Positions 7,235 to 9,050 of a stretch of 9,050 nucleotides of DNA are shown piece after piece. The position numbers and the translations under genes are program-made. The notes under the pieces were generated by a model. That model was given only the letters and a program-made list of their open reading frames with translations, was not told the DNA's origin and did no database searches. Within the stretch, counting starts at the first letter, position 1. Each line of letters opens with the position of its first letter. This stretch comes from Candidatus Bathycorpusculum fermentans (GTDB lineage: Archaea; Thermoproteota; Bathyarchaeia; Bathyarchaeales; Bathycorpusculaceae), in contig WRGM01000111.1 in NCBI GenBank assembly GCA_009787175.1, positions 1-9,050 of the forward strand, given 5' to 3'.

Positions 7235-7260
7235 GCCATATAAAACCCTTAAAATATGGC
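7235..7260 (-). promoter_or_regulatory. tpiA promoter: TATA box inside an inverted repeat
   Basis: On the - strand TTTTATAT (7238-7245) is a good TATA box predicting a start near 7215, about 26 nt before the tpiA ATG. The box overlaps one arm of a perfect 7-bp inverted repeat: GCCATAT at 7235-7241 and ATATGGC at 7254-7260 with a 12-bp spacer. A second perfect palindrome, TTAACGTTAA, lies at 7201-7210 close to the predicted start. Either could be an operator. Neither resembles the TATCAC-N5-GTGATA site of TrmB-type sugar regulators. Confidence 0.45.
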
Positions 7261-7402
7261 TTAACATAGCGACGCGGATACTGTTAGTCTACTTTTGCAT
7301 AGTTGTTCTAAATGTATTTTGTAATCAATTTTTCATGTAAAAAAGCTGGTAACACTTATCTTAGTGAGCATCTTCAATCGTATCTCAAAAGATGAGATAA
7401 CT

Positions 7403-8374
7403 ATGGGAAATCTTACAGTAGCTGTTTTAGGCAATGATGGTTATGCAGGTAATCTTGGCAAAAAAGGAACTTCAACAGATATTACATTTTATAATCTAAA
7501 AAAGAATGACGACGCAGTCACATTTATTGAACCCTCACGTTACCCCGAACGCCTAGCCCCCCTATATTACGCCGTTTCATTAGCGCAAAAAGCCGTTATA
7601 GTTGTTGATGAAGTAAACTCTACACTGGGTGAATGCCTAGTAATGTTACAAGTCGCTGGCATAAAAAGCGGCTACTTTGTACTACGCAACTATATTTCAA
7701 AAGAAAAAATTTTCCCCCTAATTAAGGGAACAAGCCTTGAAAACTTTGAAATAATAAACGATGACCCCATACAACTCCGAGAACAACTCTTAACAGACGC
7801 AGCAAAACAAGCCACTCCACAATTAACTGCAGGACAACCAGCAGTCGGCATAGTACCTGTTGACCACGCCTTTAACGTTAAAGGAGTTGGCGTAGTCGTA
7901 CTAGGCGTTGTAGCTAACGGCTTTATCCAAAAACACGCAAACCTAAATGTGCTACCTACTGGAAAAACAGCCCAAATACGCTCAATACAAAAACATGACG
8001 AAGAACATGACCTCTCATATGAAGGCGACCGCGTAGGTTTAGCCCTAAAAGGAATAGATGTTGAAAGTCTAGATAGAGGCACCATTTTAACTAATGATCC
8101 ATCAGTTAAAACCAGTAACACATTGAAATGTGAAGTACAATTAGTAAAATACTGGTCTTCTCCACTTAAACAAGGCATGGTTATGCATATTGGGCACTGG
8201 ACACAATTTCTCACAGCAAAAGTAGAAACAGTTTCAGAAGAAGCAGACTTTAGAAAAACAACAGCAACTCTAACACTAGACAAACCCCTTGCTTACCGAA
8301 CAGGCGACAGAGCAGTACTTATGTACCTAGAAGGCGCAAAACTACGAATCGCAGGCAACATAACAATATCCTAA
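7403..8374 (+). CDS. SelB/EF-Tu-like protein with degenerate GTPase domain
   Basis: This 323-residue protein has the architecture of an EF-Tu/SelB-type translation factor. Residues about 5-125 match the G-domain fold but lack its signatures. The P-loop region reads GYAGNLGKKGTSTD rather than GxxxxGK[ST], the DxPGHE motif is replaced by IEPSRYPER (42-50), and no NKxD is seen (VLRNYISK at 93-100). Residues about 155-230 are a clear domain 2 (VKGVGVVVLG, PTGK, RSIQKHD, GDRVGLALKG, LDRGTIL). Residues about 240-323 form domain 3. It is probably a pseudo-GTPase relative of archaeal SelB with an unknown role in translation or RNA binding. The ATG at 7403 was preferred over a GTG at 7364 because the conserved strand LTVAVLG begins just after it and GATGAGAT precedes it. 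A 6-bp hairpin (7381-7386 with 7394-7399) covers that region. Confidence 0.85.
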   Translation: MGNLTVAVLGNDGYAGNLGKKGTSTDITFYNLKKNDDAVTFIEPSRYPERLAPLYYAVSLAQKAVIVVDEVNSTLGECLVMLQVAGIKSGYFVLRNYISKEKIFPLIKGTSLENFEIINDDPIQLREQLLTDAAKQATPQLTAGQPAVGIVPVDHAFNVKGVGVVVLGVVANGFIQKHANLNVLPTGKTAQIRSIQKHDEEHDLSYEGDRVGLALKGIDVESLDRGTILTNDPSVKTSNTLKCEVQLVKYWSSPLKQGMVMHIGHWTQFLTAKVETVSEEADFRKTTATLTLDKPLAYRTGDRAVLMYLEGAKLRIAGNITIS

Positions 8375-8423
8375 CTTTAACCAATAATAATACAACGTAA
8401 ATTAAAAAAACTATGCTGATAAA

Positions 8424-8431
8424 CTTATATC
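8424..8431 (+). promoter_or_regulatory. TATA-like box of the small membrane protein gene
   Basis: CTTATATC lies in the 91-bp gap after the SelB-like gene and predicts a transcript start near 8452. That gives a leader of about 14 nt before the ATG at 8466, with GGTG at 8456-8459. It suggests the small membrane protein has its own promoter, although read-through from upstream is possible because no terminator was seen in the gap. Confidence 0.4.
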
Positions 8432-8465
8432 ATTACAAACAAAATAACTGATACCGGTGTTTGTT

Positions 8466-8672
8466 ATGAAAAAAGAAACCAAAATCGGCATGCTCATGTT
8501 CGCAGCAGCTTTAATAATACATCAACTTCACATGTCATACTTAATATTTGGTATACTATTAGGTGTGTGTCTATGCTTTCTACTCATCAGCGCACTCCCT
8601 GAAAAACATTACAACACAATAAAATTATTCAAACGAAAAATACGCAAAACAACCGCAAAAAAAAGAAAATAA
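8466..8672 (+). CDS. Small two-helix membrane protein of unknown function
   Basis: This 68-residue protein has two hydrophobic segments, about residues 7-22 (IGMLMFAAALIIHQL) and 25-44 (YLIFGILLGVCLCFLLISAL). They are joined by a very short turn, HMS, so it should be a helical hairpin in the membrane. The C-terminal 24 residues are strongly basic (about 10 Lys/Arg, ending TTAKKRK) and would lie in the cytoplasm by the positive-inside rule, possibly touching RNA, DNA or the ribosome. GGTG at 8456-8459 lies 6 nt before the ATG at 8466, which decides against the GTG at 8457. I do not recognise the family. Codon use is A/C-rich like the gene before it. Confidence 0.7.
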   Translation: MKKETKIGMLMFAAALIIHQLHMSYLIFGILLGVCLCFLLISALPEKHYNTIKLFKRKIRKTTAKKRK

Positions 8673-8734
8673 TGATACATTTTCTTAAAACCATCAAAAA
8701 ACTGCTAAATTTCTCTATTTCAACCAGATTTTAA
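8672..8734 (+). CDS. Possible 20-codon ORF coupled to the membrane protein
   Basis: An ATG overlaps the preceding stop as TAATG and opens a 20-residue frame, MIHFLKTIKKLLNFSISTRF, that is basic and amphipathic. The overlap is typical of translational coupling. An ORF this short can arise by chance, and there is no separate ribosome-binding site, so it is listed as a possibility only. Confidence 0.2.
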   Translation: MIHFLKTIKKLLNFSISTRF

Positions 8735-8768
8735 CCTACAAAGAATAAAACAATACCTAAAATCGTCA

Positions 8769-8774
8769 TTTTTT
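8769..8774 (+). terminator. T-run terminator candidate
   Basis: A six-T run followed by further T-rich sequence lies about 97 bases after the membrane protein stop and before the convergent tRNA gene. It fits an archaeal oligo-T terminator for + strand transcription. No stem was found. Confidence 0.35.
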
Positions 8775-8791
8775 GTATATTTAATTTTGAT

Positions 8792-8869
8792 TGGTGGGCC
8801 GAGCCGGATTTGAACTGGCGACCTTTCGATTATCAGTCGAACGCTCCAGCCGTGCTGAGCTACCGGCCC
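8792..8869 (-). tRNA. tRNA-Ile (anticodon GAU) with encoded CCA
   Basis: Read on the - strand, the gene folds into a complete cloverleaf. The acceptor stem GGGCCGG pairs with TCGGCCC (one G-U), and T8-A9 follow. The D stem is GCTC/GAGC with G18-G19, and the anticodon stem is TTCGA/TCGAA with loop CTGATAA. The variable loop is AGGTC and the T arm has loop TTCAAAT. The discriminator is A73 and the CCA is encoded (8792-8794). The anticodon GAT is at 8832-8834 and reads AUC and AUU as isoleucine. There is no intron. One oddity is an A52-C62 mismatch in the T stem (GCCAG with CCGGC). As an ANN-decoding tRNA it is a natural t6A37 substrate, hence a possible substrate of the methylthiotransferase at 3620-4912. 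Confidence 0.97.
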
Positions 8870-8907
8870 ACATTTTTAGATGTGACTTATCTAAATAATG
8901 TTGTGGG

Positions 8908-8917
8908 TTTATAAAAA
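8908..8917 (-). promoter_or_regulatory. TATA box of the tRNA-Ile gene
   Basis: On the - strand the sequence is TTTTTATAAA, predicting a transcript start near 8886 and a short 5' leader of about 17 nt before the tRNA. A weaker TTTAGATA (complement of 8888-8895) would place the start on the tRNA's first base. A 7-bp inverted repeat (8875-8881 with 8889-8895) sits in the leader region. Confidence 0.45.
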
Positions 8918-8992
8918 TAGCGGATTTTTTCACACCGTAACACATGACAACTAGCAAATAAGAGAGTTTTCACTTATAGGGAGATAAAGCTA

Positions 8993-9050
8993 TTGTTTGA
9001 ATTTGAGTGGAGATATCAGGTGTTGTTAGGTTTTTCCACAGTTTTAACGA
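8993..9050 (+). CDS. Start of an unidentified gene (partial, TTG start)
   Basis: From a TTG at 8993 the frame stays open to the window edge and reads MFEFEWRYQVLLGFSTVLT, a short charged start followed by a hydrophobic stretch, as in an N-terminal membrane anchor or multi-pass protein. GGGAGAT at 8979-8985 lies 7 nt upstream and matches the archaeal ribosome-binding site well. Only 19 codons are visible, so no family can be named. Confidence 0.45.
   Translation, partial: MFEFEWRYQVLLGFSTVLT

Noticed and set aside
7430..7475. A P-loop GTP-binding site in the SelB-like protein
   Set aside because: The segment has a GK pair but is followed by KGTSTD instead of Ser or Thr, and the other GTPase motifs are missing, so an active site cannot be claimed.
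7690..8283. A 197-codon open frame on the - strand
   Set aside because: It lies fully inside the SelB-like gene, antisense to conserved domain 2 and 3 motifs, and its translation is a Ser/Cys-rich product with no recognisable family.
8970..9050. A - strand partial coding end (27 codons from the right edge to a TGA)
   Set aside because: A second - strand frame is also open for part of this stretch, no family is recognisable, and the + strand frame starting at 8993 has a good ribosome-binding site and overlaps it.
1..9050. CRISPR arrays, transposases, long repeats or prophage genes
   Set aside because: Nothing repeated at regular spacing and no mobile-element protein was seen; the genes are housekeeping or energy-metabolism types.

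Overview
The window looks archaeal. Evidence: a short archaeal-type triosephosphate isomerase, an archaeal tRNA-Ile(GAU) gene with encoded CCA, an archaeal-type t6A methylthiotransferase, a heterodisulfide reductase HdrA fused to an MvhD domain, GGTG/GTGAG/GTGAT ribosome-binding sites, and TATA boxes about 26 nt ahead of inferred transcript starts. The low G+C, the flavin/iron-sulfur cassette and the gene mix suggest an uncultured anaerobe, perhaps of the Bathyarchaeia. That placement is inference from gene content; no phylogeny was possible here.

Left part (1-3627, + strand): the last 14 codons of an upstream gene end at a strong hairpin. A TATA box and leader then precede a two-gene operon. 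The first gene is a six-cluster polyferredoxin. The second, joined by an ATGA overlap, is an HdrA with four ferredoxin-type cluster motifs and a C-terminal MvhD domain. Together they could form an electron-bifurcating or confurcating flavin module with a wire of iron-sulfur clusters. HdrB, HdrC and hydrogenase subunits are not in the window.

Middle (3620-7189): a - strand t6A tRNA methylthiotransferase converges on hdrA with an 8-bp overlap of the two coding ends. It is divergent from a small + strand operon encoding a 51-residue ribbon-helix-helix (RHH) protein and an unrecognised 99-residue acidic protein. The divergent promoter region holds a 13-bp perfect inverted repeat, probably the RHH operator. 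Next comes a - strand pair: triosephosphate isomerase followed 18 bp later by a DUF89/ARMT1-like metal-dependent phosphatase, plausibly a central-carbon enzyme with a metabolite-repair partner.

Right part (7364-9050): a + strand SelB/EF-Tu-like protein has lost the GTPase signature motifs but keeps domains 2 and 3. It is followed by a small two-helix membrane protein, a tRNA-Ile(GAU) on the - strand, and the probable start of a further + strand gene running off the end.

The sequence also alternates between T/G-rich and A/C-rich stretches on the + strand. These stretches do not follow gene direction, and they switch inside hdrA and inside the methylthiotransferase gene. No mobile element, CRISPR array, rRNA or long repeat was seen. 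No non-coding stretch exceeds about 220 bases.
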